64,000 nt of DNA from assembly GCF_018219155.1 (NCBI RefSeq), contig NZ_CP056123.1, positions 2,799,505 to 2,863,504 of the forward strand. Direction: 5' to 3'. The position numbers were made by a program, and so were the translations under genes. The stretch's first letter is position 1. Every line of letters begins with the position of its first letter. The notes under the pieces were generated by a model, which was not told the origin of the DNA, ran no database searches, and was given only the letters and a program-made list of their open reading frames with translations. Source of the DNA: Moritella sp. 24. GTDB taxonomy: Bacteria > Pseudomonadota > Gammaproteobacteria > Enterobacterales > Moritellaceae. Shown here in pieces: positions 36,440-45,561 of the stretch.

Positions 36440-37648
36440 ATGATAATAAATAAAACAAAATTCAACAAAATCCCGCTCGCCTTGGCCATGATGATCATTG
36501 CCACAGGACAAGTAGGTGTCAGCATTTATCTGCCTTCACTGCCATTAATAAGCCGTGACTTAGGTGTATCTCAAGCGGACGTCCAGCAACTTGTTACCCT
36601 CTTCTTACTGGGTTTTGGACTATCACAACTTTTCTATGGGCCGCTATCAGATGCAATTGGTCGTCGTCCGGTATTTTTTCTGGGTCAAGGTATTTATTTA
36701 CTGGGTACGCTCATGTGCGTATTACTGCCAGACAGCTATAACGCACTGATTGCAGGACGCTTATTACAAGGTTTGGGCGCAGGCAGTGCATCGGTATTGG
36801 CTCGTAGCGTGATCCGCGATAGTTACAGCGGAAGTCAATTAATACAAGCACTGTCTTATATGTCGATAACCGCATCAATACTGCCAATTGTCGCCCCTGT
36901 GGTTGGTGGTTGGACGGCATGGCATTTTGGCTGGCAGTCAGTGTTTAGCCTTGTACTGGTTTATCTCTTGGCTATTGTCACTTTAGGTTATTTTGTGTTG
37001 CCTGAAACCTTACCTCACCCAGTCAGCAAGTTTAAGATCAAAGAGACAATAAGCGGCTATTGGCACTTATCCAGAAACTACCAAGTGATTTCATCAGCCA
37101 GTTATAATTGGATTGGTTACTTATCGACGCTGGTATCCGTGTCGCTGCTCCCCTTCTTATTACAAGACGGGTTGAAACTCAGTGCTGCAGACTATGGTGA
37201 AGTGATGATCATTCCTTCTGCGGGCCTGTTAATCGGTAGCTTAATATTGAATAAATTAAATAAACGCTTCACCACCAATCAACTGATGTACTTAGCATCG
37301 AGCATTATGATGATGGCGGGTTGCTGGTTGGTATTTAATGAGATGTCGTTAGTCAATCTGATATTTGGTTTTACCCTGTTAACGATCGCACAAGGTATCA
37401 GCTTTCCACTGTCAATAAGCATGCTGCTTGCCCCGCACAGTAAGCAAGTCGGTTCAGTTTCAGCCTTATCTGGTTCAGTGCAAATGTGTTTTTCAGGCGT
37501 TGTTGGTGGGTTCTTGATTAAACACTTTATCGACAGCCAATTAAGTCTAGGCTTGTTCTATTTAATCACTGGATCATCTATTGCTTTAGTGCTCACCCAT
37601 AGTCGTCACAAACAGCGCCTTGCTGCGAGTGCTAAATGTTATCAATAA
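36440..37648 (+). CDS. Bcr/CflA-type MFS drug transporter
   Basis: 402 residues with about 12 hydrophobic helices. Major-facilitator signature between helices 2 and 3 (YGPLSDAIGRRPVFFLGQ) and the drug-antiporter motif region LLQGLGAGSASVLARSVIRD match the Bcr/CflA branch (DHA1 proton antiporters). Probably exports a hydrophobic drug or metabolite. No clear Shine-Dalgarno sequence at the ATG. Its 3' end overlaps the convergent ProXp-like gene by 17 bp. Confidence 0.87.
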   Translation: MIINKTKFNKIPLALAMMIIATGQVGVSIYLPSLPLISRDLGVSQADVQQLVTLFLLGFGLSQLFYGPLSDAIGRRPVFFLGQGIYLLGTLMCVLLPDSYNALIAGRLLQGLGAGSASVLARSVIRDSYSGSQLIQALSYMSITASILPIVAPVVGGWTAWHFGWQSVFSLVLVYLLAIVTLGYFVLPETLPHPVSKFKIKETISGYWHLSRNYQVISSASYNWIGYLSTLVSVSLLPFLLQDGLKLSAADYGEVMIIPSAGLLIGSLILNKLNKRFTTNQLMYLASSIMMMAGCWLVFNEMSLVNLIFGFTLLTIAQGISFPLSISMLLAPHSKQVGSVSALSGSVQMCFSGVVGGFLIKHFIDSQLSLGLFYLITGSSIALVLTHSRHKQRLAASAKCYQ

Positions 37649-38123
37649 CGCGAACGTCATGACCCGTCGACTCTAAGAATAAGTTACTTTGTGCCTTGGT
37701 CAATACGTATGTTTCAGTATTGATCAAGGGATGGCATTGAAATGCCTCTTGCTGCCAAATGTCATCGTCGATTAGCAACTCCACATGACACTCTTTATCA
37801 TTATTCAGCGCCAATAAAGATACCGAACCAGGCATCACACCTAAATACTTATTTAACCGCTCTGAAGAAGCAAAACCTAAACGTGATACCGTCAATTGCT
37901 TAGATAACAGTTTTAAATCAACCTGCTTGTCTGATGTCGTTAATAATAGAAAATGCCGACGACCCGGATTATCTCGTAGAAATAGGTTTTTTATCCGCGC
38001 GCCTTCGCGTTGTAAGTTTAACTTATCAGCGGCATCACACGTGGCCAAAGCTGGGTGTTGGTAACGGAGCGGCTCAATACTAAGCTCGGCAAGTAATACA
38101 TCAAGTGATGCTTTGGTGTTCAT
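37632..38123 (-). CDS. ProXp/YbaK-type aminoacyl-tRNA deacylase
   Basis: 163 residues, single-domain YbaK/ProX length. Family features: RIKNLFLRD with the key Lys, GVMPGSVSLLAL (the GxxPGSVSP loop) and CHPLINTETY near the C-terminus. Closest to the ProXp-ala/PrdX group that hydrolyses mischarged Ala-tRNA(Pro). Cytoplasmic, free-standing. Overlaps the MFS gene tail to tail. Confidence 0.85.
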   Translation of the reverse strand: MNTKASLDVLLAELSIEPLRYQHPALATCDAADKLNLQREGARIKNLFLRDNPGRRHFLLLTTSDKQVDLKLLSKQLTVSRLGFASSERLNKYLGVMPGSVSLLALNNDKECHVELLIDDDIWQQEAFQCHPLINTETYVLTKAQSNLFLESTGHDVRVIDNI

Positions 38124-38210
38124 AGTTTACATAACCCCTTAGATACGCCAATATAATAAATAGAGTCGCACTATACTCGTATTCATTATCAAATTAAATA
38201 AGGGGGCTGT

Positions 38211-38687
38211 ATGTCAACATGGAAGTATCTTGTCGTGGTATGGATTTTATTGCTAAGCGGGTGTACTAACATACAACAACTGCGCGATCTGGAGGTGAGT
38301 TTAGTTAAGATAGAACCAGTACAACCTGTCGGATTATCACCTCGTTTCAACGTGCACTTATTAGTGACAAACCCAAACGCGCAAGATTTAAATATTGAAG
38401 GCATAAGTTTACAGCTTAACTTGGCCGATCAAAAAGTCTTGTCAGGTGTATCTAACCAGATTCCGGCTCTCACCGCTTACGGTGAAACACCAATAGAAAT
38501 ACAAGCAAGCGTCAATCTATTTTATATATTCAAAGTACTTAAATCATTAAACCAACAATCCGCTGAAGGAATTGAGTACCAACTTAAAACAACCATAGAT
38601 CCAGACGGTTTTGTGCCGTTTAATGTGACTAAAGAAGGCATTTTAGATGAAGATATTTTGCAAGGACTGACTACGATATCTAAGTAG
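38211..38687 (+). CDS. LEA14-like (LEA type 2) lipoprotein
   Basis: 158 residues. Lipoprotein signal ends LLLSGC, with lipidated C18. The mature part has the LEA type 2/WHy domain pattern (VTNPNAQDLNIEGISLQLNL then VSNQIPALTAYGETPIEIQASV). Such single-domain lipoproteins are common in Gammaproteobacteria; a role in envelope stress or desiccation is inferred only from the family. Strong AAGGGGG precedes the ATG. Confidence 0.82.
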   Translation: MSTWKYLVVVWILLLSGCTNIQQLRDLEVSLVKIEPVQPVGLSPRFNVHLLVTNPNAQDLNIEGISLQLNLADQKVLSGVSNQIPALTAYGETPIEIQASVNLFYIFKVLKSLNQQSAEGIEYQLKTTIDPDGFVPFNVTKEGILDEDILQGLTTISK

Positions 38688-38733
38688 CAGAATGGCGCAA
38701 TACAGAACGAATAAAAAGTACAGAACTGAATAA

Positions 38734-38769
38734 AAAAATACCGCGCACAATGAAGTGAGCGGTATTTTT
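38734..38769. terminator. bidirectional Rho-independent terminator
   Basis: AAAAATACCGC (38734-38744) pairs perfectly with GCGGTATTTTT (38759-38769), so both strands end the stem in a T run. It lies between the convergent LEA14-like and helicase genes. Confidence 0.88.
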
Positions 38770-38789
38770 ATACGGCTAAAGCCTAACCA

Positions 38790-40001
38790 TTATTTCTTCG
38801 CTGGACGGCGACGACGTGGTGGTTGTGAACGTTTTGGTACATAACCTAAGATAGACTCAGGAATACCAACTTTCGCTTCAAAACCTTCAACTTCTTTACG
38901 TTCGATAACGTGATCTAACAGTTGCTCGATAGCGCATAAGTTACGGAAATCATCACGAGATACAAATGAAATCGCTTCACCCGTTGCACCAGCACGGCCA
39001 GTACGACCAATACGGTGAACATAATCAGCCGCTTCTTCAGGTAGATCGTAGTTTACTACACGATCTAAATCATCAATATCAATACCACGAGAAGCAACAC
39101 CTGTAGCAACAAGCAAGCCTAAATCACCCGCTTTAAATTCTGCTAATAACTGCTCTCGCATCGCTTGACTACGGCCACTGTGGAAAGACTCAGCCTTAAT
39201 ACCACGTTTTTCAAGTTGGCTTACTAACTTAGCTGCACCACGTTTTGTTTCAATAAAGATTAACGCTTGCTTCCAGTCATTTTCAATAATCATGTGACTA
39301 AGCAATGCCGATTTCACATCTTTATCAACAACAGTTAACCACTGTTCAATTTCTTGTGCAGTTGTATGCTCTGGTTCAATTGAGATTTCCATTGCATAGT
39401 TAATTGCTGTTTTTGCCAAGAAACGTACTTGGCTAGACAAGGTTGCTGAGAACAATAAGTTTTGACGGTCTTCTGGTAAACGCTCAATGATTTTATTGAT
39501 GTCGTTAACAAAACCCATGTCTAACATTCTGTCTGCTTCATCGATAACTAATACTTCTAGTTCGTCAAAATGAAGTGCACGTTGATGAGCCATATCTAAT
39601 AAACGACCTGGCGTCGCAACCAGAATATCAACACCTTCAATTAGACGTTGTTTCTGTGGTTCCATATCAACACCACCGTACATCGCCATTGATGTTAGGT
39701 GTAAATGTTTACCGTATTGTTCAACGTTTTCTGCTACCTGAACTGCCAATTCACGTGTTGGAGTTAAGATCAGCGCACGAATACGTTTCGCACGTAATGT
39801 GTGTTTATGGCTGAACTTTTGTAATAGTGGTAATACAAAACTTGCAGTTTTACCCGTACCCGTTTGCGCAGCGGCAATCAAGTTTTTACCCGATAAAATA
39901 GCCGGAATTGCTTTTTGTTGAATCGGAGTCGGTTGCTCGTAGCCTAATTCGGCTACTGCTTGGGTAATTAATTTGTTTAATCCAAACTTAGAAAATGGCA
40001 T
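38790..40001 (-). CDS. rhlE: RhlE-type DEAD-box RNA helicase
   Basis: 403 residues. Q motif (FGLNKLITQAVAELGYEQPTPIQ region), Walker A AAQTGTGKT, PTRELAVQV, DEAD as VIDEADRMLDMGF, SAT, and HRIGRTGRAG of motif VI. A short basic tail (RSQPPRRRRPAKK) fits the RhlE branch. Unwinds RNA duplexes in ribosome assembly or RNA decay. Upstream, AACTGTTA (40032-40039) and TAACAGTT (40053-40060) form an 8-bp leader hairpin that could matter for regulation. Confidence 0.88.
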   Translation of the reverse strand: MPFSKFGLNKLITQAVAELGYEQPTPIQQKAIPAILSGKNLIAAAQTGTGKTASFVLPLLQKFSHKHTLRAKRIRALILTPTRELAVQVAENVEQYGKHLHLTSMAMYGGVDMEPQKQRLIEGVDILVATPGRLLDMAHQRALHFDELEVLVIDEADRMLDMGFVNDINKIIERLPEDRQNLLFSATLSSQVRFLAKTAINYAMEISIEPEHTTAQEIEQWLTVVDKDVKSALLSHMIIENDWKQALIFIETKRGAAKLVSQLEKRGIKAESFHSGRSQAMREQLLAEFKAGDLGLLVATGVASRGIDIDDLDRVVNYDLPEEAADYVHRIGRTGRAGATGEAISFVSRDDFRNLCAIEQLLDHVIERKEVEGFEAKVGIPESILGYVPKRSQPPRRRRPAKK

Positions 40002-40107
40002 TTATAATCTCAGGTGTTTGATAAATAAGATAACTGTTAAGATTGGAATAAGTAACAGTTGGATATTGGCGTGCATTCTAACACGAAGCAGAGACTAACG
40101 GGATAAT

Positions 40108-41088
40108 TTAACGTTTACTGTTTTTATTTCGATACATCAGCTGATCAGTTTCTTCAATCATCTCCTCAAGAAATGTCATGGAGGCATAATTAAATGTCCG
40201 ATGACCATAACTAATCGATGTTATTTCATCCGTATCATATTCTGACACTGCTGTTTTATAACAGTCTAATATACGTAATGACAGTTTTTCTAAATGATGG
40301 TCGTAATCATATTCATCACTAAAAGACGTCATAATAATAAACTCATCACCACCCATACGGGCAATAATATCACTTTCTCGACCATTCACAGTCAGTACAT
40401 TGGCAAGGGTTATAATACATTGATCGCCAATCTGATGACCATGCCTATCATTGATCCGTTTTAGATGATCAATATCGAGATAAACAATGCCAATAGTTTG
40501 TTTGGCTCGTCGCGCTTCTTTAATACGCTGTTCACCTAAAAAAGAGAGTCCTCTACGATTATGAATACCCGTTAACTCATCTGTTAATGCTAAGTCTCGG
40601 ATCTCTTGATAATCACGTAACATTTTTAAATCAGCAGTAATAAGACGACAGAACTGTTCGAGTAATTTGATTAACGCAGGAGAATGTTCGGTTTCTTTCG
40701 TATCAATAATACAGAGAGTACCGAACAACTCACCACAAGGCCAAAATATCGGTAGGCCACAATAAGAACGGATTTGACCTTCGGCAACAAGCGGAGACTG
40801 TTTCCAGCACGCATCCATTTCAGCATGCTCGACAGTAAGTTGCTGCTTCGTTTCAATAATCTTACGACAGAAGCTGTGAATATCCCATGACCATGTATCA
40901 TTACGAGAAAGAAAGTTATCCTTGTTTTGGCTCGCCACCACCACATTAAATTCATTTTCGCGTAATTGCACAATCGTACCACTTGCAGAGCCGAACAACT
41001 CCGCAATCAAATCCGTAATTTGCTGCCACTTATTTAAATCAATGATATTTTGTTCTGAACGAGATAAACAAGCTTGATTATCAACCAT
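40108..41088 (-). CDS. cytoplasmic GAF-GGDEF diguanylate cyclase
   Basis: 326 residues, no membrane helix. N-terminal GAF-like domain (about residues 20-160, with SYCGLPIFWPCGELFGTLCIID), then a GGDEF domain with MGGDEF and an RESD I-site five residues before it. Expected to make c-di-GMP under control of a small ligand or redox signal sensed by GAF. Transcribed alone. A 9-bp tandem repeat lies about 95 bp upstream. Confidence 0.85.
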   Translation of the reverse strand: MVDNQACLSRSEQNIIDLNKWQQITDLIAELFGSASGTIVQLRENEFNVVVASQNKDNFLSRNDTWSWDIHSFCRKIIETKQQLTVEHAEMDACWKQSPLVAEGQIRSYCGLPIFWPCGELFGTLCIIDTKETEHSPALIKLLEQFCRLITADLKMLRDYQEIRDLALTDELTGIHNRRGLSFLGEQRIKEARRAKQTIGIVYLDIDHLKRINDRHGHQIGDQCIITLANVLTVNGRESDIIARMGGDEFIIMTSFSDEYDYDHHLEKLSLRILDCYKTAVSEYDTDEITSISYGHRTFNYASMTFLEEMIEETDQLMYRNKNSKR

Positions 41089-41182
41089 GGAGACTTTCCT
41101 TTCATACCTGAAATAATGATGACGCTAAAATAAGACAATAAATAGAGGGCTTAGTTTCTTAACGATTGTTTCTTTAACTCTT

Positions 41183-41227
41183 AACTTCTTTAACTTCTTT
41201 AACTTCTTTAACTTCTTTAACTTCTTT
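41183..41227. repeat. five perfect copies of a 9-bp repeat
   Basis: AACTTCTTT repeated five times without change, with degenerate partial copies just before. It lies 95-139 bp upstream of the GAF-GGDEF start, where length changes could alter promoter spacing. Confidence 0.85.
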
Positions 41228-41347
41228 AACTAAAGCATAGAAACCAATATCTTGAATGAGTTACACGCTATTTATGTCATATTCTAACAAATTGTTTACG
41301 GAAATGAGTTTATGAAAGGGGGCATTTGTGACAAGTCAGTCAAAACG

Positions 41348-41379
41348 AATGTTGGACAGTTTCTTTACTGCCCAACATT
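41348..41379 (-). terminator. terminator of the redox operon
   Basis: AATGTTGGACAGT (41348-41360) pairs with ACTGCCCAACATT (41367-41379) through one G-T wobble, with a 6-base loop. On the minus strand CGTTTTGAC follows. It is about 67 bp beyond the dsbD stop. Confidence 0.65.
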
Positions 41380-41446
41380 TAAATATACCTAAAGTAATAC
41401 AATATGCTGTATCGATACTCATTAAGTCATATGCAGATACTCACGA

Positions 41447-43378
41447 TTAGCTCAGTGGCACCGCCTTAGCGACCAACTTAAGGTGCGCTAAGAACTGTTG
41501 CTTGTCCATCTCACCCACAACACGCAGCTGTTTAATTTCTTCACCGTCAGCATCAAAAAACAGCATACTTGGTGGGCCAAATAACTGCGCTTTCGCCATC
41601 CATGTTGATTGAAGATTAGTATTGTCGGTAATATCAAACTTCAACGCATTAATAGATCTCATTTTAGCGGCGACGTTCATATCCGAAAAGACTTGCTTAT
41701 CCATCACTTTACACGACGTACACCAGTCCGCATAAAGGTCAACCATAGTCACGACTTTAGGCGCAGTTAAGTTATCAATAGCCTTATCGATAACTGCTAC
41801 TGATGCTGTTTTAGTAAATAACGGTTGCCTCGCTTGCGCGATACTTCCACCATTCACATTTTGCGTATTACGCTGACTAATATGCTGTAGTGGATCAGCG
41901 AGATCATCAGCGCCAGTCATCATACCAACCAATAACATCGCACCATAAACTAACGACATGAATACCACCACATGACGTAACCATAAACGGTTGGACTGTA
42001 TATCCGCAATACTATGGATGTACATTGCACTACAGATAATCAGTAATGCCCATAACCCTAATGTCACAGCGGGTGCAGAAAAACGGCTCACCAATAATAT
42101 CGCGATAGCCAGCAACATCACGCCAAACCCTTGCTTCACTCGGATCATCCAAGGACCACTGCGCGGTAAGAACTTCCCACCTGATGTCCCTATAATCACT
42201 AATGGTACGCCCATACCTAACGCCATGACAAACAATACACCACCACCGAATAACCAATCCTGAGTGGTCGACACATACAATAACGCCCCAGCTAATGGCG
42301 CTGACACACAGGGTGATACCACTAAAGCAGAAATAGCCCCCATCATGAATACCGTAAATACTTTACCGCCAGTTAATCGCTGCGATTGATTATTTAACGC
42401 AACCTGTAGACGTGATGGCAATTGCAGTTCGTAAACCCCAAACATGGCTAAAGCTAACAACACGAATAATCCAGCAAAGATCACTAACAACCAAGTCTGT
42501 TGCATTGCAGCCTGTATATTAATGCCTTGCCCAACGGTCGCCATGAGTACACCAATAAGAGCATAACTCGATGCCATACCCAGCACATACGCCAACGAGA
42601 TATAAAATCCTTTCCAACCCGTCATCCCCGCACCTTGACCACCAATAATACTCGACAAAATTGGGATCATCGGTAATACGCAAGGGGTAAAAGCAAGCCC
42701 TAACCCTAATATAAAGAACAATAGCAACGCTTGTGAACGACCTGCACCAGCTAACATACTCGCTAATCCTTGGCTGTCATTTGCTGTCTCTGTCACCGTA
42801 TCCATCAACTTATTTGTTGGTGCTATAGCCTGTCCTTTTACAGCAGTAGAAAGTGCAACATCACTCATCTCTATCGCATTTCTATCTATCGCACTTCTAT
42901 CTATCGAATTTATATCAATCGTCTTACGTTGTGGTAGATAACACAATCCACTGTCTGCACAGCCTTGGTAATTCACTTTCACGCTGCCACTGCCAGTGAA
43001 AGGTAAAGTAACGGTTAGTGCTTGATGATAAACCTTAACCAAACCAAAATTAGGATCTTGCTTCTGTTCTGCTTCCACTGAATATTGCGGCTTAGCTAAG
43101 CTAATATTACCATCGACAACTTTAAACGAAAAACGCTTGTGGTAGAGATAATAGCCCGGCTCAGTCGCGAAGCTTAATACCAACTTATCACCCTCGTTTG
43201 AACGTACAATTTGAGACGAAAATGGGAAAGCTTGCTTAACCGTCAAAAATACGGACTCTGTATTACTGTTACTTTGCGCTAACGCAGAAACGCTGGTACT
43301 CATTAATAACATCAGGAAAATACAACACTGTGCAATAACCTTATTTACTTGTAACGATACTTTCAAAAGTGCCTTCAT
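41447..43378 (-). CDS. dsbD: thiol:disulfide interchange protein DsbD
   Basis: 643 residues, full DsbD architecture. Signal peptide, periplasmic alpha domain with the cysteine pair in GCADSGLCYLP, an eight-helix membrane domain with its two cysteines in FTPCVLPMIP and VSPCVSAPLAG, and a C-terminal thioredoxin-like gamma domain with WCTSC. Carries electrons from cytoplasmic thioredoxin to periplasmic acceptors. Last gene of a five-gene operon; overlaps the ApbE gene by 4 bp. In this setting it may supply reductant to the TlpA-like protein or the Cys-rich tail of the DUF4266-like protein (inference). Confidence 0.93.
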   Translation of the reverse strand: MKALLKVSLQVNKVIAQCCIFLMLLMSTSVSALAQSNSNTESVFLTVKQAFPFSSQIVRSNEGDKLVLSFATEPGYYLYHKRFSFKVVDGNISLAKPQYSVEAEQKQDPNFGLVKVYHQALTVTLPFTGSGSVKVNYQGCADSGLCYLPQRKTIDINSIDRSAIDRNAIEMSDVALSTAVKGQAIAPTNKLMDTVTETANDSQGLASMLAGAGRSQALLLFFILGLGLAFTPCVLPMIPILSSIIGGQGAGMTGWKGFYISLAYVLGMASSYALIGVLMATVGQGINIQAAMQQTWLLVIFAGLFVLLALAMFGVYELQLPSRLQVALNNQSQRLTGGKVFTVFMMGAISALVVSPCVSAPLAGALLYVSTTQDWLFGGGVLFVMALGMGVPLVIIGTSGGKFLPRSGPWMIRVKQGFGVMLLAIAILLVSRFSAPAVTLGLWALLIICSAMYIHSIADIQSNRLWLRHVVVFMSLVYGAMLLVGMMTGADDLADPLQHISQRNTQNVNGGSIAQARQPLFTKTASVAVIDKAIDNLTAPKVVTMVDLYADWCTSCKVMDKQVFSDMNVAAKMRSINALKFDITDNTNLQSTWMAKAQLFGPPSMLFFDADGEEIKQLRVVGEMDKQQFLAHLKLVAKAVPLS

Positions 43379-44247
43379 AATAAAAAATCCGTATTTTGAT
43401 GTACATTCAATTGAGCATCAACTAATGCAAAACCTATCTCTTCAGGTACGACTAAACGAGGGTTAATCGTTAATGCAGTACTCATGATCCCAGCTTGCAA
43501 GGCACTATCAGCGACGACTGTCACGGAGATGACTTGTTTGTGGGTATCTTGCGAAGCTAAAATATGAGAACTTTCTTCATCTGAAAATTGCTGTCTACGC
43601 GCATAATGTGCAGATGTGGTGAGCGCTTGATTACACAGGGGTAATGCAAATAAAGCCTGTGTTTGCTCATGAGGGTTAACAACACCAACAACAAAGTCAC
43701 TGCCATCAACTTTGCAGCCTGACGCTCTAATATCACCACCAAAGTTAACCAACACACCACGACTCGTTTGTTCCGCTATCGCTAACGCTTGATCCACAGC
43801 GACTTCTTTGATCACACCACCGAGATCTAATCGTGTAATGGGGTAATTCACGACTAGTGTATTGTCTTCAATGTCCCACACCGCGAGCCCCATATAAGGA
43901 GCCGCAGCTTGATAGACTTGCTCGCGCGTGGACGTGCCATTTTGCAACAGTGCTTTGACCGTACCCACTGTAATATCAAAGATACCTTGTGTTAATGCAC
44001 TGTATTCACGCACTTTAAGTAAAATATCACGGGTTTCCGCATCAATAACGACACGCTTACAACTGCGTTGGTTAATCAGTTTTGTTAACATCGATGTGTC
44101 AGAATAAAAATTAAACTTTTCTTCTAAACGTCGTGTATTCGCTTCAATATCAAGAGCTAATTGCGCCGCATTAGACGCAATTAATGTCACTTCACACGGT
44201 ACAGTCATTGCCATAAAACGATGTACGTAAGGTGTTTTAATAGTCAT
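43375..44247 (-). CDS. apbE: ApbE-family FAD:protein FMN transferase
   Basis: 290 residues. ApbE signatures: FDITVGTV, the RLDLGGVIKEVAVDQAL segment and VNFGGDIRASG. Known members transfer FMN from FAD onto a Ser/Thr of exported proteins with a Dxx(S/T)GA(S/T) motif. No signal peptide or lipobox is visible (MTIKTPYVHRFMAMTVPCEV starts directly with the catalytic fold), unlike classical lipoprotein ApbE, so it may act in the cytoplasm before export. Overlaps the DUF3570 gene by 11 bp and dsbD by 4 bp. The neighbouring DUF3570 protein is its likely substrate. Confidence 0.87.
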   Translation of the reverse strand: MTIKTPYVHRFMAMTVPCEVTLIASNAAQLALDIEANTRRLEEKFNFYSDTSMLTKLINQRSCKRVVIDAETRDILLKVREYSALTQGIFDITVGTVKALLQNGTSTREQVYQAAAPYMGLAVWDIEDNTLVVNYPITRLDLGGVIKEVAVDQALAIAEQTSRGVLVNFGGDIRASGCKVDGSDFVVGVVNPHEQTQALFALPLCNQALTTSAHYARRQQFSDEESSHILASQDTHKQVISVTVVADSALQAGIMSTALTINPRLVVPEEIGFALVDAQLNVHQNTDFLL

Positions 44248-45454
44248 ATGTCACTCCTACGGCCCACCATTTACTCGCATAACCATTACTTTGTTCATAA
44301 TAGGCCGCAAGTGCATTCATCCGCCATTTAGCTGATAGTTTGATGCTGGCACCAAGTTCATAAGCATTCGCATTAAAATCACCGAGTCGAATATCTGACG
44401 TTGCATAACCTGTCGATGCAAATGTAGGATCGGCCGCTTTCGGGTCAATGAAGAAGTTTGCGCCTTGTTGGTTATACCAGAAATAACCCGGTGCGAACGT
44501 TAACCAATCAGTGACTTTTACACTCATTTTACCACCGAGCTGATGCGACATAACCCCCCAGTCATCAGCGAAAAACTTATAACGAGGGCGTACGACAATA
44601 CTGTCACTCACGCTATAAAATGTCTGTACATTTATCCCGCCAGACATGCGTGTATCCGGACGAGAATCCTGCCCTAAAAAGACTTCATCATCACCAATAA
44701 TACCGTCACCATCAATATCAACCTCACGTAATACAGTGAGATAATGGTTACTTAAATAGCCACTTTTATGCCCGCCATAAGCCGTAAAGATGGCATATAG
44801 ATTCGGCGTAAATACTTGTGATACACCGACTTCCACACTAGAGGTCAGAATATCTTCCCATTGCTGGGCATTACCGCCATTTTTATATTCTTGAAATGCT
44901 AATGTTTTATCCGCAAGTATTGAACCGCCAAGACTAAATGAGCGATTTTTACTGCTGTCTGTGTAAAATAACGCTTTCGCATTAGCACCCATGCTTTTGT
45001 AATCTTCTTCTTGCGAATAGTTCACACCAACAGTCCATTCATCTCGGTCTTTATCACGAAAAGTAACATTGGTTGACGCAGAATAACGCGTATCTTCTAG
45101 TTCTACAGGGCGGACTTCATAGTTATCACGGTAAGGGTCATAACCGGCACGGATAACTTCCGAGGTCATATTCTGTGCATCTTGAGTAATCTGATCATGA
45201 GAACCAGATGGCGGTGTAGTTGAAACCCAAGCTGGTGACGCGCCAGATACAGTGTCATAACCCAACTCTGCGGTAATAGTCCAATCCAATCCAATGTTTT
45301 TCTCTACAGACAGGAGGTTATCACCAGCATTTACTTTATCGCCGTATTCTTCAAAACTCATGTGATGGATAGAAATATGATCAGCGGCTGATACTGAACC
45401 AGCAACAAGACCGAGTAAGGTTAAGGGTAATTTTATATTCATTATGTTATTCAT
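44237..45454 (-). CDS. DUF3570 outer-membrane protein with flavinylation-like motif
   Basis: 405 residues. Signal peptide to about residue 24 (AGSVSAAD), then alternating amphipathic strands ending in aromatic VTYDY, as in an outer-membrane beta-barrel. Overall layout fits DUF3570. Residues 67-73 read DTVSGAS, matching the ApbE target consensus Dxx(S/T)GA(S/T), which makes S73 a candidate FMN-bearing residue. An Asp-rich DIDGDGIIGDDE segment may bind calcium. It sits between the DUF4266-like gene and apbE. Start at 45454; an in-frame ATG at 45442 is possible. Confidence 0.82.
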   Translation of the reverse strand: MNNIMNIKLPLTLLGLVAGSVSAADHISIHHMSFEEYGDKVNAGDNLLSVEKNIGLDWTITAELGYDTVSGASPAWVSTTPPSGSHDQITQDAQNMTSEVIRAGYDPYRDNYEVRPVELEDTRYSASTNVTFRDKDRDEWTVGVNYSQEEDYKSMGANAKALFYTDSSKNRSFSLGGSILADKTLAFQEYKNGGNAQQWEDILTSSVEVGVSQVFTPNLYAIFTAYGGHKSGYLSNHYLTVLREVDIDGDGIIGDDEVFLGQDSRPDTRMSGGINVQTFYSVSDSIVVRPRYKFFADDWGVMSHQLGGKMSVKVTDWLTFAPGYFWYNQQGANFFIDPKAADPTFASTGYATSDIRLGDFNANAYELGASIKLSAKWRMNALAAYYEQSNGYASKWWAVGVTYDY

Positions 45455-45561
45455 CTTTAATTAGTTACAACCGTGATTTATCCGCTATTCCTTATAAATC
45501 ACTCACGATAGAATTAGCATCTATTTACAGGCTAATAATGTTAAATGCGGATCATGTGTTT

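Larger units (their letters stand above)
41089..41446. other. intergenic region between dsbD and GAF-GGDEF gene
   Basis: 358 bp containing the leader of the cyclase gene, the 9-bp tandem repeats at 41183-41227 and the dsbD operon terminator at 41348-41379. No gene seen. Confidence 0.5.
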
